Assembly: GCF_000764655.1 (NCBI RefSeq)
Contig: NZ_JRGL01000005.1
Span: 1 to 64,000, forward strand
DNA from: Aeromonas aquatica
GTDB taxonomy: Bacteria > Pseudomonadota > Gammaproteobacteria > Enterobacterales > Aeromonadaceae
Direction of reading: 5' to 3'
Length of the DNA stretch: 64,000 nt
Made by a program: the position numbers and the translations under genes. The notes beneath the pieces were generated by a model. It was not told the DNA's origin. It saw only the letters and a program-made list of their open reading frames with translations, and did not search any database. Positions 1 to 9,013 of the stretch are shown here, one piece after another (the first letter of the stretch is position 1; every line of letters begins with the position of its first letter).

Positions 1-251
1 ACACCGACCGCATCGGTTCTGACGCTTACAACCAGAAGCTGTCCGAAGCCCGTGCCCGTACCGTTGCCAACTTCCTGGTCAGCAAGGGTATGGCTGCCAG
101 CAAGGTTGCCATCGAAGGTCGTGGCGAAGCCAACCCTGTCACCGGCACCAAGTGCAACGGCGTCAAGGCCAAGAACGAGCTGATCTCCTGCCTGGCCCCG
201 GACCGTCGTGTAGAAGTCCGCATCTCCGGCGTACAGGAAGTTCAGCAGTAA
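1..251 (+). CDS. ompA: OmpA-family outer membrane protein, C-terminal part (cut by window edge)
   Basis: The first complete codon begins at base 3 and the reading frame ends at TAA 249-251. The visible 82 codons are the end of an OmpA_C peptidoglycan-binding domain ([10 protein letters not shown] start, then a [10 protein letters not shown] ending). They are nearly identical to the C-terminus of the next gene. The product would be an outer-membrane beta-barrel tethered to peptidoglycan. It is the first of three tandem paralogues. The barrel half lies outside the window. Confidence 0.93.
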   Translation, partial: TDRIGSDAYNQKLSEARARTVANFLVSKGMAASKVAIEGRGEANPVTGTKCNGVKAKNELISCLAPDRRVEVRISGVQEVQQ

Positions 252-274
252 TCTGACTCGGTTCAGATAATGCG

Positions 275-304
275 AAAAGGGGGATGCCACGGCATCCCCC
301 TTTT
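275..304 (+). terminator. Rho-independent terminator after the first ompA
   Basis: An inverted repeat (AAAAGGGGGATGCC, two-base loop, GGCATCCCCCTTTT) starts 24 bases after the stop codon and ends in a short T run. Confidence 0.85.
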
Positions 305-681
305 GTTGTCTGCTCTTTGCGATCTGCTGGCCCCACTGGCGTCATCTTCTGTCTCACCGCCTCCTTTTCATCTTCCCGCCCCCGACACTCTCCCCCTCAG
401 GCCCCAGGCCCGTCGCTGCTTATCTGTGCAGAAACTTGATCAAGCTGAGTCAAAAGAATACAGTAGCCACGCTTGTAAGACATTGGATGAACTATTAAAA
501 GTGCTTAATTGCCCGGTTAGTTGTCCATGAAGCAACGGCTTCATGAGAATCCAGGTTACCATCCATTTTTTATTCAAGCCGCCCGTGACTCACTCACGGA
601 CTCGCAACATGAAATGTCATCTGCGATCGGTATAACAAGAGAGTGCAGTACGCCCTAGCACGGCAACTCAACGAGGATAAA
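305..681. other. Intergenic leader region upstream of the second ompA
   Basis: There is no convincing gene here. One weak promoter-like pair is visible: TTGATC at 436-441 and TACAGT at 459-464, 17 bases apart. It would give an mRNA leader of about 200 bases. Long leaders are common in porin mRNAs, but I cannot identify a small-RNA pairing site. Confidence 0.4.
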
Positions 682-1683
682 ATGATGAAAATGAAAATGG
701 CACCAACCCTGATTGCTCTGGCTATTGCAGCCATGGGAACTTCCACCGCCCAGGCGGCCGACGACTGGTACACAGGTATGGGTGCCGGTTGGGCATATGG
801 CCATGATCTGGACTCCTTCGGTCTGGATGCCGACAAGGATGCCACCGCGCTGTCCCTGTTCGGTGGTTACAACTTCACCGAAAACTTCGCCGCCGAGCTG
901 GGTTACCTCTACGCCGGCAAAGGCGGCGTCGACGGGGTCGACTTCAAGACCCAGGGTGCGACCCTGTCCGGTATCGCCCGTCTGCCGCTGGGTGACATCT
1001 TCTCCGTGTTTGCCGAAGGTGGCGCCTATTTCAACCACGTCAACGGCAACGGCGACAGCGACAACGGCACCTCGCCGCTGGCCGGCCTGGGTCTGACCGC
1101 CAAGCTCTCCGACCTCATCGATGTACAGGCCCGTTACCGCTATATGTGGGATCTGGGTGATGATCAGAAGACTTGGCAAACCGACATGAGCGTCGCGACC
1201 CTGGAACTGGTGATGCACCCGAACCGCACCTCCTATGTCGCACCGGTCGTCGCCCCCGTGGTCGCCGAACCGGCTCCCGTCGTGGTCGACAAGAACTTCT
1301 CCCTGAGCTCGGACGTGCTGTTTGCCTTCGGCAAATCTACCCTGAAGCCGGAAGGGACCGCCGCCCTCAACACCCTGTATCAGCAGATTGTTGACGTTCA
1401 GCCGAAAGATGGCAGCGCCGTGGTGGTGGGTTACACCGACCGCATCGGTTCCGACGCCTACAACCTGAAGCTATCCGAAGCGCGTGCCCGCACCGTGGCC
1501 GACTTCCTGGTCGGCAAAGGCCTGCCGGCTGGCAAGGTCGCCATCGAGGGTCGTGGCGAAGCCAATCCTGTCACCGGCACCCAGTGTGATGGCGTCAAGG
1601 GCAAGGCTCAGCTGATCTCCTGCCTGGCCCCGGATCGTCGCGTCGAAGTACGCGTCACCGGTGTACAGGAAGTCCAGCAATAA
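682..1683 (+). CDS. ompA: OmpA-family porin, second tandem copy
   Basis: Complete OmpA-like outer membrane protein of 333 residues. I chose the start at 682 because it follows an ACGAGGA ribosome-binding site at 671-677 and opens directly into a signal peptide ending in AQA (cleavage near residue 25). An upstream in-frame ATG at 643 would put charged residues before the signal. Residues about 26-190 form the 8-strand barrel (GGYNFTENFAAELGY and similar strands). A Pro/Val/Ala hinge (VAPVVAPVVAEPAPVVV) follows, then the OmpA_C domain with the NLKLSEARA peptidoglycan-binding segment. Role: envelope integrity, adhesion and phage reception by family knowledge. Confidence 0.95.
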   Translation: MMKMKMAPTLIALAIAAMGTSTAQAADDWYTGMGAGWAYGHDLDSFGLDADKDATALSLFGGYNFTENFAAELGYLYAGKGGVDGVDFKTQGATLSGIARLPLGDIFSVFAEGGAYFNHVNGNGDSDNGTSPLAGLGLTAKLSDLIDVQARYRYMWDLGDDQKTWQTDMSVATLELVMHPNRTSYVAPVVAPVVAEPAPVVVDKNFSLSSDVLFAFGKSTLKPEGTAALNTLYQQIVDVQPKDGSAVVVGYTDRIGSDAYNLKLSEARARTVADFLVGKGLPAGKVAIEGRGEANPVTGTQCDGVKGKAQLISCLAPDRRVEVRVTGVQEVQQ

Positions 1684-1704
1684 GCTGATCAACTCGCATC
1701 CAAC

Positions 1705-1731
1705 AAAGGGGCCACTCGGCCCCTTTTTTTA
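1705..1731 (+). terminator. Rho-independent terminator after the second ompA
   Basis: GGGGCC / GGCCCC stem flanked by A and T runs, 22 bases after the stop codon, ending in seven T. Confidence 0.88.
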
Positions 1732-1822
1732 TCGCCCTTTTTCCCCGCCATCCGCACAGGCCAGGATGTCATCTTTGCCTGCTTCCTCACAAATTCCCTA
1801 TATGCCCTCGTCACTTAAGTGG

Positions 1823-1851
1823 TTAAACCTCTTATATCGCCTATACATAAT
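1823..1851 (+). promoter_or_regulatory. Likely sigma-70 promoter for the third ompA
   Basis: TTAAAC at 1823-1828 and CATAAT at 1846-1851 are separated by 17 bases, giving a leader of about 55 bases. It sits between a terminator and the gene, so the third copy can be transcribed independently. Confidence 0.55.
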
Positions 1852-1913
1852 GGTGGCTATACATAGCAAAGGGCTGGGAGCCCTATAACACCCAACATCG
1901 ACGAGGAAACGCG

Positions 1914-2981
1914 ATGAACATAAGACTGAAACCCGTGTGGATTGCATTGGCATTGGCGACGACCGCCACCCAGGCGGCGCCCGTTCACGACTGGTATGTC
2001 GGGGCAGGGGCGGGCTGGGCATGGGCCCACGACCTCGATGACTTCAGCAAGGACGCCAGCAACGATGACACCGCCTACAACGCCTTCGCTGGCTATAACT
2101 TCACCGAAAACCTGGGCGCCGAACTGGGCTATCTGTCCGGCGGCGAATGGGATATCAATGGGGACAAATTCAGCAACCAGGGGGCAACCCTGTCGATCCT
2201 GGGCCGACTGCCCTTGAACGACATCTTCTCGGTGTTCGCCGAGGGTGGCGGCTATCTCTACCACGTCAAGTCAATCAACGGCAGCGAGGACAACCTGGCG
2301 CCGCTGGCCGGGCTTGGCATGACCGCCAGGCTGACCGACTGGATCGACATCCAGGCCCGCTATCGCTATATGGTGCGGGTGGGCGATGACTCGGACAACG
2401 ACAAGGTGGGCAGCGGCACCCAGCGCTGGGTCAGCGACATCAGCACCGCCACCTTAGAGCTGGTGCTGCACCCCAACCGCACCGTCGCCGCGGCCGTGGT
2501 CGCCGCCCCCATAGTGGTGCCGCCCCCGGCTCCGGCACCCGTGGATCAGACCTTCAACCTGAGTTCGGACGTGCTGTTTGCCTTCGGCAAGGCGGAGCTC
2601 AAGCCGGAGGGTATGGCCGCGCTGGAGGATCTGTATCAACAGATCGCCGACGTCAAACCCAAGGATGGCAACGCCGTGGTGATGGGTTACACCGACCGCA
2701 TCGGCTCGGATACCAACAACCAGGCACTGTCCGAGGCCCGTGCCAGCACGGTCGCGAACTTCCTGATTGGCAAGGGGCTGCCCGCCGACAAGGTCAGCAT
2801 CGAGGGGCATGGCGAGAGCAACCCTGTGACCGGCAACCAGTGTGACGCCGTTAAGGCGAAAGCCGCCCTCATCGACTGCCTGGCTCCGGATCGCCGGGTC
2901 GAGGTACGGGTCACGGGTGTCCACGCCCCCGCCGCCGAACCCGCGGCCACGGAGCCGGCGGCCGAACAACCGGCACAATAA
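1914..2981 (+). CDS. ompA: OmpA-family porin, third tandem copy
   Basis: Complete 355-residue OmpA paralogue. GAGGA lies about ten bases before the ATG. A signal peptide ends near ATQA (residue 21). The barrel follows, then a Pro/Ala/Val hinge (VVVPPPAPAPV) and OmpA_C. It differs from its neighbour in surface-loop residues, in a longer fourth loop (about GDDSDNDKVGSGTQ), and in an added tail rich in Ala, Glu and Pro after the domain end. The three copies probably arose by tandem duplication, with divergence concentrated in the loops. They are separated by terminators and so probably form single-gene units. Confidence 0.95.
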   Translation: MNIRLKPVWIALALATTATQAAPVHDWYVGAGAGWAWAHDLDDFSKDASNDDTAYNAFAGYNFTENLGAELGYLSGGEWDINGDKFSNQGATLSILGRLPLNDIFSVFAEGGGYLYHVKSINGSEDNLAPLAGLGMTARLTDWIDIQARYRYMVRVGDDSDNDKVGSGTQRWVSDISTATLELVLHPNRTVAAAVVAAPIVVPPPAPAPVDQTFNLSSDVLFAFGKAELKPEGMAALEDLYQQIADVKPKDGNAVVMGYTDRIGSDTNNQALSEARASTVANFLIGKGLPADKVSIEGHGESNPVTGNQCDAVKAKAALIDCLAPDRRVEVRVTGVHAPAAEPAATEPAAEQPAQ

Positions 2982-3016
2982 GGGCCACACCGGCCTCACC
3001 CACTTCTGCCGTGCAC

Positions 3017-3044
3017 AAAAAAGGGATGCCTGCGCATCCCTTTT
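3017..3044. terminator. Bidirectional terminator between ompA and maeA
   Basis: AAGGGATGC / GCATCCCTT stem with A run on one side and T run on the other, lying between two convergent genes. Confidence 0.85.
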
Positions 3045-3063
3045 GCTTTTTGTCTCTGCCCTC

Positions 3064-4761
3064 TTAGAAGGAGGTGCGACGATAGCGCCGGTATTCCGGC
3101 CGCCAGAAGTTCGCCTCTATGGCCTGATCGATCACCTCATCCGGCGTCTGAACTGCCTTGCCCTGCAGCATGGCGGTCTTGGCCACCATCTTGGCGATGT
3201 AGCGGGAGACCTGATGGATATCCGCCAGATCCGGCAGCAAGGAGCCATCCTCCCCCTTCACTAGCGGCGAGCACTCCGCCAGCGCCCGGCTGGCCGACAT
3301 CAGCATGGCATCGGTCACCCGGGTAGCGCCGGAGGCGATGACGCCGAGCCCGATCCCCGGGAAGATGAAGGAGTTGTTGCACTGGGCGATGACGTAGCGC
3401 TTGCCCTTGTGCTCCACCGGCGCGAAGGGGCTGCCGGTCGCGACCAGCACCTGGCCGTCGGTCCAGCGAATGAGATCCGCCGGGGTGGCCTCCACCCGGG
3501 AGGTGGGGTTGGAGAGCGGGAAGATGATGGGACGAGCACAGTGTTTGTGCATGGTCTTGACCACCTCTTCGGTGAACAGACCCGGTTGGCCCGACACGCC
3601 GATCAGGATATCGGGACGACCGTGCTCCATCACCTCCAGCAGGGAGATGTTGTCCCCTACCGGCCAGTCGGCAATGCGCTCCACCGGTTGGGAGAGCTTG
3701 CGCTGGAACGGGAGCTGGTTCGGGATCTTGTCGGTGATGAGGCCGAACCTGTCCACCATGAACACCCGGCCACGGGCCTCGGCGTCCGTCAGCCCTTCGG
3801 CCTTCATCTGCGCCACTATCTGCTCGGCGATGCCACAACCGGCGCTACCGGCGCCGAGGAAGGCGACCCGTTTCTCGGAGAGCTTGGCGCCGGAGGCCTT
3901 GCAGGCGGCGATGAGGCTGCCGAGGGTGACCGCGGCCGTGCCCTGGATGTCGTCGTTGAAGCAGCACAGCTCGTTCTTGTAGCGGTTGAGCAGCGGCGTG
4001 GCGTTGCCCTGGGCGAAGTCCTCGAACTGCAACAGAATATCGGGCCAGCGGCGCTTGACCGCCTGGATGAAGGCGTCGACGAAGTCGTCATACTCCTCCC
4101 CCGAGATACGCGGATTGCGCCAGCCCATGTAGAAGGGATCGCTCAGCAACTGCTGGTTGTTGGTGCCCACATCCAGCACCACCGGCAGGCAGTAGGCGGG
4201 GGAGATGCCGCCACAGGCGGTGTAGAGCGACAGCTTGCCGATGGGGATACCCATGCCGCCGATGCCCTGATCGCCCAGGCCCAAAATCCGCTCGCCGTCG
4301 GTCACGACGATGACCTTGACGTTCTGCTTGGTGGCGTTTTGCAGCATGTCATCGATCCTGTCCTTGTCCGGATAGGAGATGAACAGGCCGCGGGCACGGC
4401 GGTAGATGTTGGAGAACTCCTCGCACGCCTTGCCGACGGTCGGGGTGTAGATGACCGGCAGCATCTCGGTCAGGTGGTTGGTCAGCAGACGGTAGAACAG
4501 GGTTTCGTTGGTATCCTGGATGTTGCGCAGATAGATGTGTCTGTCCATGTCGTTGCCAAACGCCATGAACTGGCGGTAGGCCCGCACGGCCTGCTCTTCG
4601 ATGGTCTCGATATTCTGGGGCAACAGGCCTTCCAGATTGAAGCTGCTGCGCTCCTCGCTGGTGAAGGCGCTGCCCTTGTTGAGCAGGGGCGTCTCCAGCA
4701 GGGCCGGGCCGGCGTAGGGAATGTAGAGAGGACGTTTCTGATTATTATCTTCTTCAAACAT
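3064..4761 (-). CDS. maeA: NAD-dependent malic enzyme
   Basis: 565 residues, the same length as Escherichia coli MaeA (SfcA). It oxidatively decarboxylates malate to pyruvate with NAD. Visible family features are [14 protein letters not shown] (catalytic Tyr region), the [19 protein letters not shown] malate/metal segment, FEDFAQGNA, and the Rossmann motif [12 protein letters not shown]. The C-terminus [10 protein letters not shown] is typical of the family. A second, shorter malic enzyme is encoded at 42267-43817 next to a carrier and a two-component system, so this copy is probably the housekeeping one. It converges with ompA across a shared terminator. Confidence 0.96.
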   Translation of the reverse strand: MFEEDNNQKRPLYIPYAGPALLETPLLNKGSAFTSEERSSFNLEGLLPQNIETIEEQAVRAYRQFMAFGNDMDRHIYLRNIQDTNETLFYRLLTNHLTEMLPVIYTPTVGKACEEFSNIYRRARGLFISYPDKDRIDDMLQNATKQNVKVIVVTDGERILGLGDQGIGGMGIPIGKLSLYTACGGISPAYCLPVVLDVGTNNQQLLSDPFYMGWRNPRISGEEYDDFVDAFIQAVKRRWPDILLQFEDFAQGNATPLLNRYKNELCCFNDDIQGTAAVTLGSLIAACKASGAKLSEKRVAFLGAGSAGCGIAEQIVAQMKAEGLTDAEARGRVFMVDRFGLITDKIPNQLPFQRKLSQPVERIADWPVGDNISLLEVMEHGRPDILIGVSGQPGLFTEEVVKTMHKHCARPIIFPLSNPTSRVEATPADLIRWTDGQVLVATGSPFAPVEHKGKRYVIAQCNNSFIFPGIGLGVIASGATRVTDAMLMSASRALAECSPLVKGEDGSLLPDLADIHQVSRYIAKMVAKTAMLQGKAVQTPDEVIDQAIEANFWRPEYRRYRRTSF

Positions 4762-4816
4762 GGATCTGTACCTTGACTGTGTGGCCCGCCGATCCTATGG
4801 GCTTGGGCCATTAATT

Positions 4817-5674
4817 TCAAAGAGTTTGCACATCCGTTGCAAAAGGTTTGCGACCCAGGCGACGAAAGGTGCCGGGGGTCTGACCAGTGAGGCGGCGAAA
4901 ACGGTTCGCAAAGTTCGCCCCATCGCTGTAACCGACCCGGCTGGCGAGCTCGCTCAAGGGCCAGTTGGTGTAGAGCAGGAGTTGGCGCGCCTTGTTCATC
5001 CGAAGCCCGGTGAGCCAGGCCATGGGACCCATGCCGAATGCCTGCCGGCAGAGGCGATGCAGATGCGGCACCGAGCAGGCCATCTGGTCGGCCAGCAGGG
5101 CCGCGCTCCAGGGCTCGTCCAGGCGCGCCTCCACCCGTCGAAACAGCGCCTGCAGCCGCAGCTCCGGGGTGCCGCGTGCCTCCCCCTGCAAGGTTCTGTC
5201 CAGCAGCGCCAGCAGCAGGCTGAGCAGTTGGGGCTGCAGCGGGGAGCGTACGCCCTCCCCCTGCATCAGGCTGAGCAGATGATAGAGCTGCTCCCCCTCC
5301 TCCCCCTGCCAGATGCGGTGGCCAAGCCGGTGCAGATGGCGCCAGCGCGGCACGTCGTCCAGCAGGATCCAGCTGGTCTGCCAATGCTCCCCGGCGAGGC
5401 GCAACCCGCCCGGCACGGCGGCGGGCAGGAACACCAGGGCCCCCGCCGGTATGAGCTGCTCCCCTTCGTCGGTGAGCAGGACGCCGCCCTCGTCGTGGCT
5501 CACCATCAGGATGTGAAACTCGGGTCTGTTGCGGCGGATCAGGTAGTGATCCCGGATCTGGGAGAGACCGGTCAGGAAGATGCCCGCCTCGCCGAGCAGG
5601 GGCAGCCCCTCGCGCCCCAGCATCCGCTCATCGCAGCCGGGGGCGATTTCCAAACATTCGCTGGTAAAGCTCAT
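4817..5674 (-). CDS. AraC-family transcriptional regulator
   Basis: 285 residues. The N-terminal half is a cupin-like sensor (around HILMVSHDEGGVLL and IPAGALVFLPA). The C-terminal 100 residues hold two helix-turn-helix motifs: AALLADQMACSVPHLHRLC and the second with ELASRVGYSDGANFANRFRR. That last signature is diagnostic of AraC/XylS DNA-binding domains. The ligand and regulon are unknown. It lies between maeA (same strand, 55 bases away) and a divergent MATE transporter, which is the most obvious candidate target. Confidence 0.85.
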   Translation of the reverse strand: MSFTSECLEIAPGCDERMLGREGLPLLGEAGIFLTGLSQIRDHYLIRRNRPEFHILMVSHDEGGVLLTDEGEQLIPAGALVFLPAAVPGGLRLAGEHWQTSWILLDDVPRWRHLHRLGHRIWQGEEGEQLYHLLSLMQGEGVRSPLQPQLLSLLLALLDRTLQGEARGTPELRLQALFRRVEARLDEPWSAALLADQMACSVPHLHRLCRQAFGMGPMAWLTGLRMNKARQLLLYTNWPLSELASRVGYSDGANFANRFRRLTGQTPGTFRRLGRKPFATDVQTL

Positions 5675-5794
5675 GGCTCCTCAACAGGATAGTTTTGCAC
5701 AATAAAGCCGAGAGTCGCTCACAGTGGGTCAGCCCGGGCTCACGCCTATCATACCCTCGAAATGTGTCATCTTTTACCAACCCGGTTAACAGAT

Positions 5795-7174
5795 ATGAAT
5801 TATTGGCAAGCGATTTTAAAACAAACCACCGACCGCGAGTTCATGACCCGGTTGTGGCGGCTGGCCCTGCCGGTCTCGCTGCAATCCATGATGTTCTCCC
5901 TGCTCGGTCTCATCGACATCATGATGGTGAGCCAGCTTGGTACCACTGAGGTGGCGGCGGTCGGCTTGGGTAACCGGGTCTTCTTCTTCAACCTGCTGGT
6001 GATAGCGGGGCTCTCGGGCGGGGTCTCGGTGTTGGCGGCGCAATTTTACGGCCGGGGGGATCTGGCCGGGGTGCGCCGCTCCCTGGCGCTGGCGCTGGTG
6101 GGCGCCCTGCTGGTGAGCCTGCCCTTTGCGCTCATCTATGTGTTCTCGCCGGGCAGCGTGCTGGGCTTTGCCAGCCAGGATCCTGTGTTGCGCCCGCTTG
6201 CCGACGAGTTTTTGATGATCACCGGCGCTACCATCCTCTGCACCGCCGTGGTGGTGCCGCTGGAGGCGGCCCTGCGCTCCGTGGGCAACGCCGTGGCGCC
6301 GACCCGGATCGGCATCATTGCCATCATCGCCAACGTCATCCTCAACTATGCCCTCATCTTCGGCAACCTGGGCTTCGAGGCCATGGGGGTCGCGGGCTCG
6401 GCCTGGGGCACTACTCTGGCCCGCCTGCTGCAGACCGCGCTCTTGTTGCTCTATGTGCTGCGCCAGGAGCCCCGGCTGGTGCCGCGCAGGCTGGACTGGC
6501 TGGCGGCCTTCAAACGCAAGGAGGTGGTGCGCTTCACCCTGATCGCCCTGCCGCTGCTGTTGCACGACGGGCTCTGGGCCTTCGGCATGCTGCTCTACGG
6601 CTTCCTCTACGCCCATCTCGGCACCGATTCCCTGGCCATCATGACCACGCTCGGCACCCTGGAGAGCATCCTCATCTCCCTGTTCTTCGGGCTGGCGGTG
6701 GCCTGCTCCACCCTGCTCGGTCACCGGCTCGGGGCCGAGGAATATGATGCCGCCTGGCAACACTCCCAGCTGTTCCTGCTGCTCGCCCCGGTCGGCGCCA
6801 TGCTGGTGGGGCTGGTGGTCTGGTTGCTGCAGGCCAATCTGCTGCAGTGGGTGGGCAACCTGCCCCCCGAGCTGATGGGGGAGGCGGGTCAGGTGCTTGC
6901 CATCATGTGCCTCGGCATGTTGCTCAAGGTGTTCAACATGGTGGGCATAGTCGGGGTACTGCGCTCAGGGGGGGACGTGAACTACAGCATCTTCATCGAC
7001 ATAGTCGCTATGTGGTGCATAGGCCTGCCGCTCGCCTGGGCGGCGGTCAGCCTGCTGGGCTGGCCCCTCTCCTGGGTGGTGGCGGTGGTGTTGCTGGAGG
7101 AGCTGTGCAAGGTGCTGCTGGTGCAGCGCCGCATTCGCCAGCGCCGCTGGCTCAAAAATCTGGTGATGGGCTGA
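5795..7174 (+). CDS. MATE-family multidrug efflux transporter
   Basis: About 459 residues with twelve predicted membrane segments and two MatE repeats (LALPVSLQSMMF opening the first; LIALPLLLHDGLWAFGMLLYG opening the second). Family role: Na+- or H+-driven export of cationic drugs. The start is uncertain. The ATG at 5795 gives a short cytoplasmic tail, an upstream ATG lies at 5762, and a third lies at 5843; none has a good ribosome-binding site. It is divergent from the AraC regulator. No clear terminator follows. Confidence 0.88.
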   Translation: MNYWQAILKQTTDREFMTRLWRLALPVSLQSMMFSLLGLIDIMMVSQLGTTEVAAVGLGNRVFFFNLLVIAGLSGGVSVLAAQFYGRGDLAGVRRSLALALVGALLVSLPFALIYVFSPGSVLGFASQDPVLRPLADEFLMITGATILCTAVVVPLEAALRSVGNAVAPTRIGIIAIIANVILNYALIFGNLGFEAMGVAGSAWGTTLARLLQTALLLLYVLRQEPRLVPRRLDWLAAFKRKEVVRFTLIALPLLLHDGLWAFGMLLYGFLYAHLGTDSLAIMTTLGTLESILISLFFGLAVACSTLLGHRLGAEEYDAAWQHSQLFLLLAPVGAMLVGLVVWLLQANLLQWVGNLPPELMGEAGQVLAIMCLGMLLKVFNMVGIVGVLRSGGDVNYSIFIDIVAMWCIGLPLAWAAVSLLGWPLSWVVAVVLLEELCKVLLVQRRIRQRRWLKNLVMG

Positions 7175-7294
7175 TGGGATGGGGCAAAAAACGGGGTCAT
7201 ATCAATGACAGAAAATCCCCCTTTGCAGTATGCTTGGCCCCTCTTCAATCAGCGACGGGGGCATCCCTGTCAGTAGTCGTTTAAGGAGACGAGC

Positions 7295-7543
7295 ATGCAA
7301 CCAGAAAAAGAGCTGATCACCGAGACTGCCCTGCTGGAGATGGCCAACAAGATCATCAAGGAGCACGAGGACTTCATCCACGGCATGCGTGCCGACGCCG
7401 TGGAGCAGAAGGGGGAGATCCTGGTGTTCAAGGGGGAATACTTCCTCGGCGAAGACGGTACCCCGACCGGCAAGACCATGGCGGTGTTCAACATGTTCAA
7501 GCTGCTGGCCCAGCAGCTGTCAGGCAAGTATCGTCTGGCGTAA
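7295..7543 (+). CDS. yciN: YciN-family protein (DUF2498)
   Basis: 82 residues with AAGGAG seven bases before the start. The pattern ANKIIKEHEDF, VFKGEYFLGEDG.PT and AVFNMFKLLA.QLS.KY matches E. coli YciN across its whole length. Function is unknown in the family. It is a small soluble protein with no signal or membrane segment. It appears to be a single gene with its own terminator. Confidence 0.9.
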   Translation: MQPEKELITETALLEMANKIIKEHEDFIHGMRADAVEQKGEILVFKGEYFLGEDGTPTGKTMAVFNMFKLLAQQLSGKYRLA

Positions 7544-7562
7544 ACGCCAGCACTGCTTGCCA

Positions 7563-7593
7563 AGATGCCACCCCTGAGGTGGCATCTCTCTTT
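7563..7593 (+). terminator. Terminator after yciN
   Basis: AGATGCCACC / GGTGGCATCT stem followed by a pyrimidine-rich TCTCTTT tract. The stem sequence resembles the 3' end of the convergent diguanylate cyclase gene 64 bases away; see findings. Confidence 0.75.
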
Positions 7594-7637
7594 CTGGCTG
7601 CGAGCAGGCGGCGAGCCGCCCATCAGGATGCCGCCCC

Positions 7638-8768
7638 TCAGGCAGCGTCGGTGTTGGCCGGCTTGGGCGGGAGCTCGTTGTCCCCCGCCACGCAGTTGCG
7701 CCCCGCCATCTTGGCCAGGTAGAGACACTCGTCGGCCCGATTGAACAGATCCTCTATGCTCTCGCCGCGCCGGGCCAGGGTCAGGCCTATGCTCACCGTC
7801 ACCTCCAGCAGCTCATCAGAGGTGGGACTCTTCACCAGCCGCGCCTCCACCGCGATGCGCAGCCGCTCGGCGACCCGTTTCGCCTTGTTCAACTCGCCGC
7901 AGTTGGGCAGCAGGACGGCAAACTCTTCTCCGCCGTAGCGCCCGAGCACCATGCCGGGCTCCAGCTGCTCCGCCAGGGTCGCCGCCACCTCCTTGAGCAC
8001 CGCATCCCCCGCCAGATGGCCGAAGTTATCGTTGATCCGCTTGAAGCGGTCCAGATCCAGCAACAAGACCGCAAAGGGTGCCTGCTTGCGGATCATGGTG
8101 ACCCTGGCTTTTTCCAGCCGCTTCATCAGCAGGCGGCGGTTCATCATGCCTGTCAGCTCGTCGGTGGTGGACTCCCGATAGAGCTGCAACAGCATGTTGA
8201 GCTGACCGCACTGCACCCAGGCGCTGGCCACGGTGAACAACGCCAGCAGCCAGATCTGGTTGAGGGTCTGCAGGCTCCACAGTGACTGATCCTGCACCCA
8301 CCAGTTGCCCGCCAGCATGGTGACCAAAATGCCGCCTGCCAGTTGCAGACTAAGTGAGAGCGGGATGGGGAAGATGGCAAACAGGCTGATGAGCAGATAG
8401 GGGAAGGCCAGATAACCCGCCTGCGGCTCCTGCTCCGCCCCGAAACTGCCCAGGCAGACGAGGGAGAACAGCACCATCACCGCCATCAGATAGCCGAGCG
8501 CCAGCTTCATCCGTTCGCGCTTGAAGTGGATGAGATAGGAGAAGGGGATAAGCGGGGAGAGAGCCAGCAAACAGAAAATGCGCGCCTTGAGCAGGACGTC
8601 AAATTGGGCGCCGGGCAGGGTCAGCCAATCGACCAGCGCCCAGGCGGGGAGGCCTATCATCAGCAGACAGGTCAGCAGCCGCAGCCGCACCGTCATGAAA
8701 CCCATGCGGGTCAGGGTAAAATCTTCGGAGTGAGCCCTGGCACTCCAAAACTCCGACAGCTTCAGCAT
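7638..8768 (-). CDS. Membrane-bound GGDEF diguanylate cyclase
   Basis: 376 residues. The start at 8768 has GGAG seven bases upstream; an in-frame ATG at 8783 has none. Five or six hydrophobic segments fill the first 190 residues and probably form a membrane sensor. A C-terminal GGDEF domain follows: DELTGMMNRR, LLDLDRFKRINDNFGHLAGD, and the active-site loop RYGGEEFAVLLPN. The loop is intact GGEEF, so cyclic-di-GMP synthesis is expected. An RxxD inhibitory site is not evident before the loop. The signal sensed is unknown. Confidence 0.92.
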   Translation of the reverse strand: MLKLSEFWSARAHSEDFTLTRMGFMTVRLRLLTCLLMIGLPAWALVDWLTLPGAQFDVLLKARIFCLLALSPLIPFSYLIHFKRERMKLALGYLMAVMVLFSLVCLGSFGAEQEPQAGYLAFPYLLISLFAIFPIPLSLSLQLAGGILVTMLAGNWWVQDQSLWSLQTLNQIWLLALFTVASAWVQCGQLNMLLQLYRESTTDELTGMMNRRLLMKRLEKARVTMIRKQAPFAVLLLDLDRFKRINDNFGHLAGDAVLKEVAATLAEQLEPGMVLGRYGGEEFAVLLPNCGELNKAKRVAERLRIAVEARLVKSPTSDELLEVTVSIGLTLARRGESIEDLFNRADECLYLAKMAGRNCVAGDNELPPKPANTDAA

Positions 8769-8888
8769 CCAGAGTCTCCACATAACAATTGAGGGCTCAT
8801 TCTACACCGCCACTACAGAGATGCATCAGCACTCGCCCCATTAAAAACGAGAAGGGCCTCACACAAACCGGCGGATCATAATCGCCAC

Positions 8889-8904
8889 ACGCAAACGTTT
8901 CAAC
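8889..8904 (+). promoter_or_regulatory. PurR-like operator upstream of the xanthine permease
   Basis: ACGCAAACGTTTCAAC: the first twelve bases match the PurR consensus (ACGCAAACGTTTGCGT) exactly and the last four deviate. It lies 110 bases before a purine permease start, where purine repression is expected. This is a sequence match only. Confidence 0.6.
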
Positions 8905-9013
8905 CCATCGAGAAATAAACATGATCCTGCTCAATTAGCGCTGGTCAGCCTCATTTCAGCCACTACAATAGCGCCCAATTTTCTCCCCCTCCCCTACAAA
9001 ACTTGAGGTATCT

